From the NCBI GenBank assembly GCA_963666965.1, contig OY762939.1, forward strand, positions 1,612,001 to 1,676,000: DNA of 64,000 bases, read 5' to 3'. This DNA is from Proruminimicrobium sp963666965. Lineage in GTDB: Bacteria > Elusimicrobiota > Endomicrobiia > Endomicrobiales > Endomicrobiaceae. A program made the translations under genes and the position numbers. The notes beneath the pieces were generated by a model. The model was not told the DNA's origin and ran no database searches. It saw only the letters and a program-made list of their open reading frames with translations. Positions 43,170-51,813 of the stretch are shown here, one piece after another (the first letter of the stretch is position 1; each line of letters starts with the position of its first letter).

Positions 43170-43628
43170 ATGACAAACTTAATCCCTTGGAGAAAAAAAG
43201 AAAAAGCCGGCGATTTGGCGAACATTCAAAACGAAATAAACAGATTGTTCAACACGTCTCTATCGCACTGGTTTGATACTGATGATTTGCTTGAATCGGC
43301 ATGGAGTCCCGCAATAGACGTTAAAGAATCAAAAGATGATGTGGTTATAGTCGCGGATATTCCAGGCGTAAACAAAGAAGACATAGAAGTATCCGTACAC
43401 GGAGACATTTTGACGATCAAAGGAGAAAAAAAGCAGGAAACGCAGGAAAAAGGAAAAGATTTTATCCACACGGAAAGATTTTACGGAAGTTTCAGCAAAT
43501 CAATAAGTCTGCCGTGCGAAACGGATATTTCAAAAGCGGATACGAATTATAAAGACGGCGTACTTAAAATAGTTCTTCCTAAAAAAGAAGAAGCTAAAAC
43601 TAAACAAATACAAATAAAAGTCAGATAA
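43170..43628 (+). CDS. Small heat-shock protein Hsp20
   Basis: The 152-residue protein has the alpha-crystallin domain at about 42-140: WSPAIDVKESKDDVVIVADI, PGVNKEDIEVSV, GDILTIKGEKKQ, and the terminal GVLKIVLPKK with an IxI-like C-terminal IQIKV for oligomer contacts. It holds unfolding proteins during stress in the cytoplasm. It is the first gene after the CIRCE element, with strong ribosome site ACAGGAGG, and is followed by a second Hsp20 after 46 bases. Confidence 0.95.
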   Translation: MTNLIPWRKKEKAGDLANIQNEINRLFNTSLSHWFDTDDLLESAWSPAIDVKESKDDVVIVADIPGVNKEDIEVSVHGDILTIKGEKKQETQEKGKDFIHTERFYGSFSKSISLPCETDISKADTNYKDGVLKIVLPKKEEAKTKQIQIKVR

Positions 43629-43674
43629 TATACAGCCGGTCTCTTTCTGGGAAAAAATTTTAAAGGAGAAAAAA

Positions 43675-44028
43675 ATGAATAATTTAAATTTACAAGACAT
43701 TTACGAAAGTCCCGCAGCCGATATACATGAATCGGAAAAAGACATATGCATGTTTTTGGAAATGCCGGGAATAGCAAAAGAAAACATAAACGTTGAGTTC
43801 GGACAGGACGAACTGACAATATCCGGAAAAAAATCCGCAACCGAAGAATGCTGCGGACAGCATCATATTCTTTTCAAAGAACGCGGCGCAGGCAATTATT
43901 ACAGAAAATTTAAACTTAACGTAAACATAGACAAAGATAAAACGGAAGCCGATTATAAGGACGGCATACTTAAAATAATAATGCCGAAAAGCGAAGAATC
44001 AAAGCCCAAAAAGATAGAAATAAAATAA
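43675..44028 (+). CDS. Second small heat-shock protein Hsp20
   Basis: The 117-residue alpha-crystallin protein has a very short N-terminal arm (about 15 residues), DIHESEKDICMFLEMPGIAK, ELTISGKKSATE, and terminal GILKIIMPKSEE. A cysteine pair in TEECCGQHHI interrupts the loop, which could allow redox or metal effects. The short arm should affect oligomer size relative to its neighbour. It shares the CIRCE-controlled operon; ribosome site AAAGGAG. Confidence 0.93.
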   Translation: MNNLNLQDIYESPAADIHESEKDICMFLEMPGIAKENINVEFGQDELTISGKKSATEECCGQHHILFKERGAGNYYRKFKLNVNIDKDKTEADYKDGILKIIMPKSEESKPKKIEIK

Positions 44029-44066
44029 TATTTTTAAAAATTAACTATTTTTAGGAGGAAAATTTT

Positions 44067-44666
44067 ATGTTTAAAAAAGTTTCGGTTAAAAAAATGTTTT
44101 TGACCGCATTTGCCGCATTTTTTATTTTTCAGGCCGGCGCTTATGCCTCTAAAAACGCCGCAAACGGGATTGAAGACTTAAAAAAACAGGTTGAACTTTT
44201 ACAAAAACAAATAACGGCTTTGGAAAAAGAAAATACCGCGCTTAAAAATAATTCAGGCATATGGAATCCTTTTGCGGAAGTTGCAAGAATGCAGGCGACT
44301 ATGGATTCTCTTTTTCAGAATTCATTAAAACAAAACAATGAGTCAAACGGAATTTTGTTCACCAATACGATCAATTATGACGATACTTTTAAAATGAAAA
44401 ACGAAAAAGACAAATATGTAATACAATTTGACGTAAAAGATTTTAACAAAGAAAAAATAAGCGTAAACATAAACGATACTTCAATAACTTTAAAAGGCGA
44501 AAAATCTTACGAAAAAACCGAAGAAAAATCCAAGGGCAGTTACATTAAATCAAAAAGTTTTGAATCGTTTATGAAAACTTTGCCCATACCTGCTGACGTC
44601 GACAAACAAAAAATCAAGTATGAACTGGCGGAAAACACTCTTACTGTCACTCTGCCCAAAAAATAA
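44067..44666 (+). CDS. Exported alpha-crystallin-domain protein with coiled coil
   Basis: The 199-residue protein has a signal-like N-terminus (KKMFLTAFAAFFIFQAGAYA, cleavage near residue 28), then a leucine/glutamate coiled coil (about 35-62, LKKQVELLQKQITALEKENT), then an alpha-crystallin domain (about 105-199: DKYVIQFDVKDFNKEKISVN, SITLKGEKSYEKT, ENTLTVTLPKK). Small heat-shock proteins are normally cytosolic; this one seems to act in the periplasm or be membrane-tethered if the signal is not cut. It is third in the CIRCE-controlled operon, 38 bases after the second Hsp20, and presumably guards envelope proteins. Confidence 0.82.
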   Translation: MFKKVSVKKMFLTAFAAFFIFQAGAYASKNAANGIEDLKKQVELLQKQITALEKENTALKNNSGIWNPFAEVARMQATMDSLFQNSLKQNNESNGILFTNTINYDDTFKMKNEKDKYVIQFDVKDFNKEKISVNINDTSITLKGEKSYEKTEEKSKGSYIKSKSFESFMKTLPIPADVDKQKIKYELAENTLTVTLPKK

Positions 44667-44687
44667 AAATCTTTATCGGCAAAAACG

Positions 44688-44720
44688 TCCGGTTTTACGA
44701 CGATAAATCGTAAAACCGGA
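44688..44720. terminator. Hairpin between convergent heat-shock and ABC-F genes
   Basis: TCCGGTTTTACGA (44688-44700) pairs perfectly with TCGTAAAACCGGA (44708-44720) around a 7-base loop. It lies between two converging stop codons. No T-tract follows, so termination is plausible from position rather than from a classical signature. Confidence 0.5.
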
Positions 44721-44730
44721 TACGGCATAG

Positions 44731-46167
44731 CTATACTGCATCTAAACGGCAAATTTTTATTTTCTTATTTTCAGCAATATAAATATCCTTTATTCCTATT
44801 TTTTTTATAAATTCAGGTTCGTGGGAAACAAGCAAAACAGATCCGGGATATCCTGATAATATCTGAATTATATGCTCTTTAGCAGACATATCGATATTGT
44901 TAGTTATTTCGTCAAGAATTAAAAGCTGCGGAACTCTGCAGGCAATAGCCGCAAGAGAAAGTCTTGCTTTCTCTCCGCCTGACAGAAGAGATATTTCCTC
45001 GTTTACTTCCTCATTTTTTCTGAAAAGAAAATCATTAAGATGTTTTCTTATTTCACGGTGAGTCCATTGCGGAACAATTGCCGATATAAAATCTATTACA
45101 GTGGTATTATAATCCAAATTTGAATAATGCTGGTCAAGATATCCTATATTTTCTTTTTTAGGCGTTATCCATACGCCGCTTTTTAATACTTCTTTTTCGC
45201 CGGTTAAAGCTCTTAGAAGCGTAGTTTTTCCGGAAGCATTTCTTCCTATAAGAGCGACTTTTTGGCCTGCGGCGATTGAAATATTGATCTCCGTAAGGAC
45301 TTCGTTGTTTTCATATCCGGCCGAACCGCCGGCTACCGAGAGATTAAAAGAGACCGATGAAGGCGTTAAATAAAATGACGGCTTTAGCGTTTCATTAATT
45401 CTTAAAGCTGCCAAACGTTCGTTTATATCTTTACTTTGTTCCGTTATTTCTCTTTTTTGTTTTCCTGCAACTTTCTGAGCCCCGCTTTCCTTGGCACCAG
45501 CCGTCACGGGCGACCATTTTGCTTCTTCTCTTTTTTTCTCGCCGCCCTTACGGCTTTTTGAAGCACGTTCCTGCTGTTTCATAAGTTTTTTATGTGATGC
45601 TTTCTTTTCTATTTCAAGAATTCTTTTTTCTTCTTCAAGAGAATTCCTTTTCAAGACCTCGTTTGTTTTGTAATCGCGGTATTTGCCGTTAAAAATTTTT
45701 ATTTTGCCGCCGTCTATATGCCATAAAATACCGGCATTTCTGTTTAAGAGTTCCTCATCGTGCGAAACAATTATCAAAGTGCCGCAAAAACGCTCAAGCA
45801 TTCCCATAAGAGATTTTCTGTTGTATATATCAAGATGATTGGTAGGCTCGTCAAGAATAAGCAAATCGGGATTTTTAGACAAAGCCAGACTTAATTCTTT
45901 ATTAAAACGCTGGCCTCCGCTTAACTGCGGATAACTTTCAATCGTCTGCGCAACATAGGCGATAACAACGCCTTTCGGAATGTTTATTTCTCCTTCCAAA
46001 ATGCTTTCGCATCCGGCGATTGCTTTTACAAGCGCGGTTTTTCCGCTGCCGTTATTGCCTATAACGGCTATTCTGTCGCCGTAATTAATTACGGCGCTGA
46101 AATTTTGAAAACATATTTTATGATTAAACGACAATGAAAGATTTTCTAATTTGATTGGTTTTGGCAT
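44731..46167 (-). CDS. ABC-F family ATPase, antibiotic-resistance-like
   Basis: The 478-residue protein has two ABC cassettes: GNNGSGKT, LSGGQRFNKEL, LLILDEPTNHLD, then GRNASGKT, LLSGGEKARLSL, LLILDEITNNID. There are no membrane segments. The interdomain linker (about 170-250, rich in Lys and Glu, including ASKSRKGG and KVAGKQKREITEQ) resembles the basic linker of Vga/Lsa-type ribosome-protection proteins more than that of EttA, and the arm insertion is short. ABC-F proteins bind the ribosomal E site and can displace antibiotics. A resistance role is inferred from layout only. Confidence 0.85.
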   Translation of the reverse strand: MPKPIKLENLSLSFNHKICFQNFSAVINYGDRIAVIGNNGSGKTALVKAIAGCESILEGEINIPKGVVIAYVAQTIESYPQLSGGQRFNKELSLALSKNPDLLILDEPTNHLDIYNRKSLMGMLERFCGTLIIVSHDEELLNRNAGILWHIDGGKIKIFNGKYRDYKTNEVLKRNSLEEEKRILEIEKKASHKKLMKQQERASKSRKGGEKKREEAKWSPVTAGAKESGAQKVAGKQKREITEQSKDINERLAALRINETLKPSFYLTPSSVSFNLSVAGGSAGYENNEVLTEINISIAAGQKVALIGRNASGKTTLLRALTGEKEVLKSGVWITPKKENIGYLDQHYSNLDYNTTVIDFISAIVPQWTHREIRKHLNDFLFRKNEEVNEEISLLSGGEKARLSLAAIACRVPQLLILDEITNNIDMSAKEHIIQILSGYPGSVLLVSHEPEFIKKIGIKDIYIAENKKIKICRLDAV

Positions 46168-46283
46168 AAATAACCTCCTGCTTTTGTTAATTTTTTAAAA
46201 TTAAGAATAAAAGGTTATTTATTTTCCATAATGCGCAGGTTTTATAATTTAACGCCTGCAGAGATAATATATAAAATTATTTA

Positions 46284-47327
46284 CTAAAATGGCAAACTGT
46301 GTTTGTTTTTAAATAAAGGTTTCAACATTCTCTTTATTTTACGGATATAAGTGAAAAAAGGACCGGACAAAAGAATCAACGGTTTATGCGAAAGTATTAT
46401 ATACAACAGCAGATGTTTTCTGTTTAAAAAATATTTATATCCGGCCCGGCTTATATTCACTTTTTCAATATTCAGATTTTTAAGATATTCTTTTTTAAAT
46501 TTGATATCCGCATATTCATAATAACCGCAAAATATATCCACGGCAAAATTTGCAAAACTTTGCTTAAAAAACTCAAACGTATTGTCTTTAATTAAATTGT
46601 CTTTCAAAAGAGTAAGAACTTCATAAAAAGACAATGGATATTTCATTCTTCTTGAACTTGCCGTTGCCGAAGTATCTATATTTATTCTGTAAGTGCATAA
46701 TGTTTTATTTAATACTGACATTCTTTCCGCTTTTGTCAAAGGATAGGCGGCAAAAAAAGAATCATTATGAATCTCAGTCGTTTGAAACATAAAATTATTT
46801 TGCTTTACAAACGACGCTTTATAAAGTTTGTCCCAGGCCCAATTAATATCTATCTGAAAAATATAGTCTGCAACGTCTGTTGCCGAAAACACTTCTTTGT
46901 CAGGCAAAATTTCAAAATTTATATTTTCTATTTCCTTAATAACTTTTGTTTTATCGTCAAAAGTTCTTCCTTTGCAAAATGTTATCTCAACATCGTATTT
47001 TACGGCATGGTTATACATAAGGTCGAACATATCCAAATCAAAAAAATCGTCACAGTCAAGAATAGACAAGTAATCGCCTGACGCATGAGCCAAACCGTTA
47101 TTTCTTGCAACAGCGGCTCCTGAATTTTTCTGATTGATAATTTTTATTCTTGAATCTTTTTGCGAGTATTGCTCCAGAATTTCAAGAGAATTATCGGTTG
47201 AGCCGTCATTGACGCATATTATTTCAAAATCTTTAAAAGTCTGGTTTAAAAGGCTGTCCAGACATTGGTTAATATATTTTTCGCCGTTATAAACGGGAAT
47301 GATTACTGAAATTTTGGGATTATTCAT
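46284..47327 (-). CDS. Family 2 glycosyltransferase
   Basis: The 347-residue GT-A protein begins VIIPVYNGEKYINQCLDSLL and has ICVNDGSTDNSLEIL and the DxD-like SILDCDDFFD metal site at about 92-100. Its C-terminal part is basic with a hydrophobic patch (LLLYIILSHKPLILLSGPFF), suggesting membrane association. It probably adds a sugar to a lipopolysaccharide or other surface glycan. It stands alone, divergent from the TetR gene. Confidence 0.88.
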   Translation of the reverse strand: MNNPKISVIIPVYNGEKYINQCLDSLLNQTFKDFEIICVNDGSTDNSLEILEQYSQKDSRIKIINQKNSGAAVARNNGLAHASGDYLSILDCDDFFDLDMFDLMYNHAVKYDVEITFCKGRTFDDKTKVIKEIENINFEILPDKEVFSATDVADYIFQIDINWAWDKLYKASFVKQNNFMFQTTEIHNDSFFAAYPLTKAERMSVLNKTLCTYRINIDTSATASSRRMKYPLSFYEVLTLLKDNLIKDNTFEFFKQSFANFAVDIFCGYYEYADIKFKKEYLKNLNIEKVNISRAGYKYFLNRKHLLLYIILSHKPLILLSGPFFTYIRKIKRMLKPLFKNKHSLPF

Positions 47328-47389
47328 TTACGGGGTATTATATCAAATATCAAAAAACATTTATAAATGAAGCGTTATTTAAAAAGATA

Positions 47390-47418
47390 TTGACAAATTT
47401 CACAAACAATATTATAAT
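47390..47418 (+). promoter_or_regulatory. Consensus promoter of the TetR-efflux operon
   Basis: TTGACA (47390-47395), 17 bases, TATAAT (47413-47418): perfect consensus at both hexamers and optimal spacing, 37 bases before the TetR start codon. The operator dyad overlaps its -10, so repression is expected to be strict. Confidence 0.9.
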
Positions 47419-47441
47419 TCTTACACAGATGTGTAAGAATT
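47416..47441. promoter_or_regulatory. TetR operator (perfect palindrome)
   Basis: AATTCTTACAC-AGAT-GTGTAAGAATT is a perfect 11-bp dyad overlapping the end of the -10 and the transcription start. It is the natural binding site for the adjacent TetR-family repressor, giving autoregulation. Confidence 0.85.
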
Positions 47442-47454
47442 ACGGGGAGGCATC

Positions 47455-48084
47455 ATGGCGAGAAAAAGCTCCGACGGCGATAAAAGAATAATAAAAGCAG
47501 CCATAGATCTGGCTCATAAAAAAGGTCTGTCGGGATTTTCGGTAAGAGAACTTTGCTCAAAAGCAAAAGTAAATTCCGGAATGTTTAACTATTATTTCAA
47601 AAAGAAGGAATATCTCAACGAATGCGTTTTAAAAACAATTTACGCGGATATGATGAAACAGATTGAATTAAACGTTTCCCCTTCAAAAAATCCGAAAGAA
47701 AACATAACGGAAATTTTATACGCTTTAAGCTCTTTTATAAAAAACAACAGGACTATAATTTCGGCGTTTGCCGGAGACGTTTTAAGTTTAAACATAACGG
47801 ATAAAAAAATATTCGGCAATTTTACCGCGCATCTTAAAGCTTTGGCTGAAGAATTATCAAAAGCAAAAAAACAAAAAATGCTTGTTACAGATTCCGTGAC
47901 AAACGCAATTCTTGTTTTAGTAGCCCCTTTTATAATACCGCAGATGATACTGGGCACTCTTGAAAGAATGAATATAAACAAACCGATAGAACTATATGCC
48001 TTTAACTCCGGAGAATTTGATTCAACAACGGACGAAAGAATAAAAATCGCGGTAAACGCTGTTTTTAAAGAGAGGATAAAATGA
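47455..48084 (+). CDS. TetR-family repressor of the efflux operon (CecR-like)
   Basis: The 209-residue protein has an N-terminal helix-turn-helix (IKAAIDLAHKKGLSGFSVRE, then KAKVNSGMFNYYFKKKEYL) and a helical ligand-binding domain. It overlaps the TolC-like gene by 4 bases and heads a six-gene efflux operon. The gene order (regulator, outer-membrane channel, adaptor, ATPases, permeases) recalls the CecR-controlled ybhGFSR system of enterobacteria. It probably releases its operator on binding an exported compound. Confidence 0.9.
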   Translation: MARKSSDGDKRIIKAAIDLAHKKGLSGFSVRELCSKAKVNSGMFNYYFKKKEYLNECVLKTIYADMMKQIELNVSPSKNPKENITEILYALSSFIKNNRTIISAFAGDVLSLNITDKKIFGNFTAHLKALAEELSKAKKQKMLVTDSVTNAILVLVAPFIIPQMILGTLERMNINKPIELYAFNSGEFDSTTDERIKIAVNAVFKERIK

Positions 48085-49415
48085 AAAAACTTTTTTTATT
48101 ATTGCCTTGTCTGTTTTGTTATTGGCACGTTTATGCCGCGGATACCGTAAAACTGACGCTTGAAACCGTTGAAAAACAGGCTCTTGAATATTCGCCTAAA
48201 ATCAAACAGGTTCAAAGCGCGGCGCAGGCTCAGGGCTATATTTCTGAAAGCTTTGACGCGTATCTTTATCCGGCGCTTACTCTTGACGCAAAAGGCGGAT
48301 GGGTTTCGCAGATACCCGAACTTACAATGGGTATGACAAAATTAAAATTCGGCGATAACTGGTCGTATTCGGCAGGCCCTACTCTTCAATATACCGTCTT
48401 TGACAATAACCGCAGAAAAGACAAAGTAAAAAGCGAAACGGCGGTTTATAATTCAAAAATACGCGATTTTGAAGCCGTAAAAAAACAGGTTCTGCTTGAC
48501 GCAAGGCGTTCTTATTTTAAAATACAGCGCGACCTTGAAAAAATATATTTTCTTTTTGAATATATGAAACTTACGCAAAAACAGCTTAAAGATATAAACT
48601 CGGCTTTTAAAACAGGCGTGAAAAACAAACGCGACGTTATAATGGCTGAAAAACAGTTTATTAAAGCAAAAATTTCAATAAGCGCCGCAAGAGCCGTTTT
48701 ATCTCAGGATCTTTCGGAACTTTTTAAAATTACCGGAACGAATTTTTCAATAAATAACGATTATCCTTCCGATTACAGAATAGAAACTGCAGAACTTGAC
48801 GGAACGGCAAGCGCTTTGATTCAGTGCGACTCGCCTGACGATACTCTCGTAAAATTTACGCCCGTTGAAAATTTAAACTTTGACTCCGAGCAGGCAAAAC
48901 TTGTTTCTTATGACGAACTTGTAAAATCATACGAATATTTAAGCGCTTATTATAAATCGGAATTGTATCCTAAAATCAATCTTGCGGCAGGCACTTATTT
49001 TGAATATCCCAACGGTCCGATAACCGAAAGCGTATTTCAAACAAGAGCAAACGCCGCAATAAGCATGCCTCTGTTTGAAAAATCAAAAAACAAAAAATTG
49101 TCTCAGGCGCAAAAATCGGCGGCAGAGTCGGTCTCGGCGCAAAAACAGGATATGTCCGAAACGTTAAAAAGCCTTTTTGAGTTTTCAAAAAGAAGGCTTT
49201 ATTCTTTAAACATAGAAAATAATCTTACCGAAAAAATGATAGAAGACTCAAAAACGGCCGTTAAACTTACTTACGATGCATATAACGCTGGGTCCGTAAC
49301 GTTTTTGGAAGTGCAGAACGCAAACATTGATTTGCTTTCGGCGCAGACGGAACTTTCAAATTTAAAAATAGAAAAACTCAATTGTCTTGCCGTAATGGAC
49401 AATTTAGGAAAATGA
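48081..49415 (+). CDS. TolC-like outer-membrane efflux protein
   Basis: The 444-residue protein has a signal peptide (1-20, ending HVYA) and the two-repeat OEP pattern: LTLETVEKQALEYSPKIKQV near the start, then KRDVIMAEKQFIKAKISISA helical heptads, and in the second repeat AVKLTYDAYNAGSVTFLEVQNANIDLL. Trimeric channels of this type span the outer membrane and periplasm. It belongs to the efflux operon and is followed by the adaptor gene after 7 bases. Confidence 0.92.
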   Translation: MKKLFLLLPCLFCYWHVYAADTVKLTLETVEKQALEYSPKIKQVQSAAQAQGYISESFDAYLYPALTLDAKGGWVSQIPELTMGMTKLKFGDNWSYSAGPTLQYTVFDNNRRKDKVKSETAVYNSKIRDFEAVKKQVLLDARRSYFKIQRDLEKIYFLFEYMKLTQKQLKDINSAFKTGVKNKRDVIMAEKQFIKAKISISAARAVLSQDLSELFKITGTNFSINNDYPSDYRIETAELDGTASALIQCDSPDDTLVKFTPVENLNFDSEQAKLVSYDELVKSYEYLSAYYKSELYPKINLAAGTYFEYPNGPITESVFQTRANAAISMPLFEKSKNKKLSQAQKSAAESVSAQKQDMSETLKSLFEFSKRRLYSLNIENNLTEKMIEDSKTAVKLTYDAYNAGSVTFLEVQNANIDLLSAQTELSNLKIEKLNCLAVMDNLGK

Positions 49416-49422
49416 GGTTAAT

Positions 49423-50154
49423 ATGAAAAAACAAAAAATTATGCTGGCTGTTATTTTTATCGTAACGCTTGTTATGCTTGCTCTTATTTTTATAAGACGC
49501 GAAAATTTCGCTTACAGCGGAGTGATTGAAGCCGTTGAAGTTGACGTTTCGTCAAGAATGCCCGATATTATTTCAAAAATAAACGTTGACGAGGGCAGCG
49601 TTGTAAAAAAAGACCAGATTTTAGCCGTTCTTGAAAACAAAGAATCAAATCTTGCTTACGAAATAAGTTTAAAAGAATTTAAACGGGCAGAACAGCTTTT
49701 AAAAACATCGGCAGGCTCGCAGGAAAATTACGATTTAAAAAAGAACAGATACCAGCAGGCTCTAATAAAAAAAGAATGGGGCGAGATAAAAAGCCCGATA
49801 GACGGCAAAGTATTGTATAAATATTATGAAGCAGGCGAATTTGTTCCTGCCGGAAGAAAAATACTTACTATTGCCGACTTAAAAAAAGTAAACGCATGGA
49901 TATATGTTGAGCATGATAAACTTGCAGAGCTTTCAATAGGGCAGGAAGTTATCGGTTATCTTCCCGAATCCGAACAGACGTTTAAAGGAATTATAACCGT
50001 AATAAACGACGAGGCCGAATTTACTCCGAAAAATGTACAGACAAAACAGGAAAGAACAAGACTTGTTTACGGAGTAAAAGTTTCTTTTGACAACGATGAA
50101 AATTTTACTTTAAAACCGGGAATGACAGTTGAAGCAGATTTCGGCAAAAAATAA
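49423..50154 (+). CDS. Membrane fusion (HlyD/YbhG-like) adaptor protein
   Basis: The 243-residue adaptor has an N-terminal membrane anchor (about 5-24), a lipoyl half-motif SRMPDIISKINVDEGSVVKK, a short helical hairpin (about 75-110, QENYDLKKNRYQQALIK), the second lipoyl half IKSPIDGKVLYKYYEAGEFV, and a beta-barrel GQEVIGYLPESEQTFKGII. It links the inner-membrane ABC transporter to the TolC channel. The hairpin is shorter than in YbhG, so contact with the channel may differ. Confidence 0.9.
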   Translation: MKKQKIMLAVIFIVTLVMLALIFIRRENFAYSGVIEAVEVDVSSRMPDIISKINVDEGSVVKKDQILAVLENKESNLAYEISLKEFKRAEQLLKTSAGSQENYDLKKNRYQQALIKKEWGEIKSPIDGKVLYKYYEAGEFVPAGRKILTIADLKKVNAWIYVEHDKLAELSIGQEVIGYLPESEQTFKGIITVINDEAEFTPKNVQTKQERTRLVYGVKVSFDNDENFTLKPGMTVEADFGKK

Positions 50155-50171
50155 ATTGAAACGGAGTAAAA

Positions 50172-50897
50172 ATGCCGGCTTTAGAAGTTTTATTTACAGA
50201 TGTCAGTAAAAAAATGGCTGACGCCCAAGCCTTAAAAAACTTATCCGCCGTTATAAAAAGCGGACAGGTTAACGGCATTATAGGTCCTAACGGAGCCGGA
50301 AAGACTACGTTTATAAGGCTTACCGCGGTGCTTCTTACGCCTGATTCGGGGGAGATAGTTTATTTTGAAAACAAAACAAAAAAAAGCGCTTCTCAGATAA
50401 AAAACGACACGGGCTATTTCCCGCAGGAACCGAGTTTATACGCCGATTTGAGCTGTATTGAAAACATGGAATTTTTCAGAGATTTATACGGTATAACAAA
50501 TAAAGAATTTAAAGCAAGAAGCGAAGAACTTTTTTTTGCGACCGCAATGGCTCCGTTTAAAGACAGGCCTGCCGGAAAACTATCAGGCGGAATGTATAAA
50601 AAACTCGGGCTGATGTGCGTTCTTTTAAACCGCCCGAAACTGCTTTTATTGGACGAACCGACTGTCGGCGTTGATCCTTTAAGCAGACAGGAATTATGGA
50701 CGCTTATAAACAAATTTGCAGGGCAAGATATGACCGTAGTAATTACAACGTCATATATGGAAGAAGCGTTAAGATGTTCAAACGTCATAGCGCTTGATGA
50801 AGGAAAACTTATAATACAGGATAATCCGCAGAATATAATGAAAAAATTTAATCTGAAAAATTTTGCCGATATATTTTTATTAAAAAACAATGAATAA
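50172..50897 (+). CDS. ABC transporter ATPase subunit 1
   Basis: The 241-residue cassette has Walker A GPNGAGKTT, signature KLSGGMYKKLGL, Walker B LLLLDEPTVGVDPLSR and the H-loop changed to ITTSYMEEA, where Ser-Tyr replaces the usual His. The missing switch histidine suggests this site is degenerate and that the second ATPase does most hydrolysis. In YbhF the two cassettes are one polypeptide; here they are separate genes overlapping by 8 bases. Confidence 0.9.
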   Translation: MPALEVLFTDVSKKMADAQALKNLSAVIKSGQVNGIIGPNGAGKTTFIRLTAVLLTPDSGEIVYFENKTKKSASQIKNDTGYFPQEPSLYADLSCIENMEFFRDLYGITNKEFKARSEELFFATAMAPFKDRPAGKLSGGMYKKLGLMCVLLNRPKLLLLDEPTVGVDPLSRQELWTLINKFAGQDMTVVITTSYMEEALRCSNVIALDEGKLIIQDNPQNIMKKFNLKNFADIFLLKNNE

Positions 50898-51813
50898 CAT
50901 TATAAACGTAAAAAATTTAAGCGTTTTATTCGGTGATTTTAAAGCGGTAAACGATATTTCTTTTGACGTAAAAAAAGGAGAAATATTCGGATTTTTAGGC
51001 GCAAACGGAGCCGGGAAAACAACCACCATCAGAGTTTTGTGCGGAATATTAAAACCATCTTCGGGAAAAGTTTTTCTTGAAGCAAAAGACGTCACAAAAT
51101 CAATACAGATTCTTAAAAACAAAATAGGGTATATGTCGCAAAAATCAACTTTATACAAAGACCTTACAATAGCCGAAAATATTATATTCTCGGGCAGACT
51201 TTACAATATGGATGACGGTAAAATAGAAAAAAGGCAAAAAGAGCTTTTTGATTTTATCGGTTTAAAAGAAAAGACTGAAAAACTTGCGGGTTCGCTTCCT
51301 TTGGGAATAAAACAGATGGTCGCGCTGTGCGCCACGGTTATTCATAATCCCGAAATAATATTTTTAGACGAGCCTACGGCAGGCGTTGACCCGAAAACAA
51401 GAGAACGGTTTTGGCAGCTTATAAAAAATATGACGTCTTCCGGCAAAACTGTTTTTGTCACTACCCACTATATGGACGAAGCGGCATACTGCAACAGAAT
51501 CGTGCTTATGGATAAAGGAAGCATTATAGATTTTGACTCGCCGGACAATCTTAAAAACAAATATTTTAAACAAAAACCGGTTGAAATAAAATTTAAAGAC
51601 GCTCAAATTCAAAACAAAATAATGACGGAATTTGAAAATCAAAACGCGGGATACGGATATATTTTTGCGGATACTTTAAGATTTTTTATAAATGATAAAA
51701 ACAATTTTGAAACAATTATAACGAAATATAAAAAAGATTTAACCTTTACGCAAACGGAAGCTACTCTTGAAGACGTTTTTTTAAAAGCGCTTCAAAGGGA
51801 GAATAAAAAGTGA
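50890..51813 (+). CDS. ABC transporter ATPase subunit 2
   Basis: The 307-residue cassette has Walker A GANGAGKTT, signature SLPLGIKQM (a divergent LSGGQ), Walker B IIFLDEPTAGVDPKTRE and an intact H-loop FVTTHYMDEA. A 70-residue C-terminal extension ends in an EATLEDVFLKAL motif common to ABC2-type drug exporters. Together with subunit 1 it gives one canonical and one degenerate pair of elements, as in heterodimeric exporters. It overlaps the first permease gene by 4 bases. Confidence 0.92.
   Translation: MNNIINVKNLSVLFGDFKAVNDISFDVKKGEIFGFLGANGAGKTTTIRVLCGILKPSSGKVFLEAKDVTKSIQILKNKIGYMSQKSTLYKDLTIAENIIFSGRLYNMDDGKIEKRQKELFDFIGLKEKTEKLAGSLPLGIKQMVALCATVIHNPEIIFLDEPTAGVDPKTRERFWQLIKNMTSSGKTVFVTTHYMDEAAYCNRIVLMDKGSIIDFDSPDNLKNKYFKQKPVEIKFKDAQIQNKIMTEFENQNAGYGYIFADTLRFFINDKNNFETIITKYKKDLTFTQTEATLEDVFLKALQRENKK

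Noticed and set aside
50414..50890. 158-codon minus-strand open frame inside ATPase subunit 1
   Set aside because: Mirror frame of an ABC ATPase with all its motifs; no independent support.
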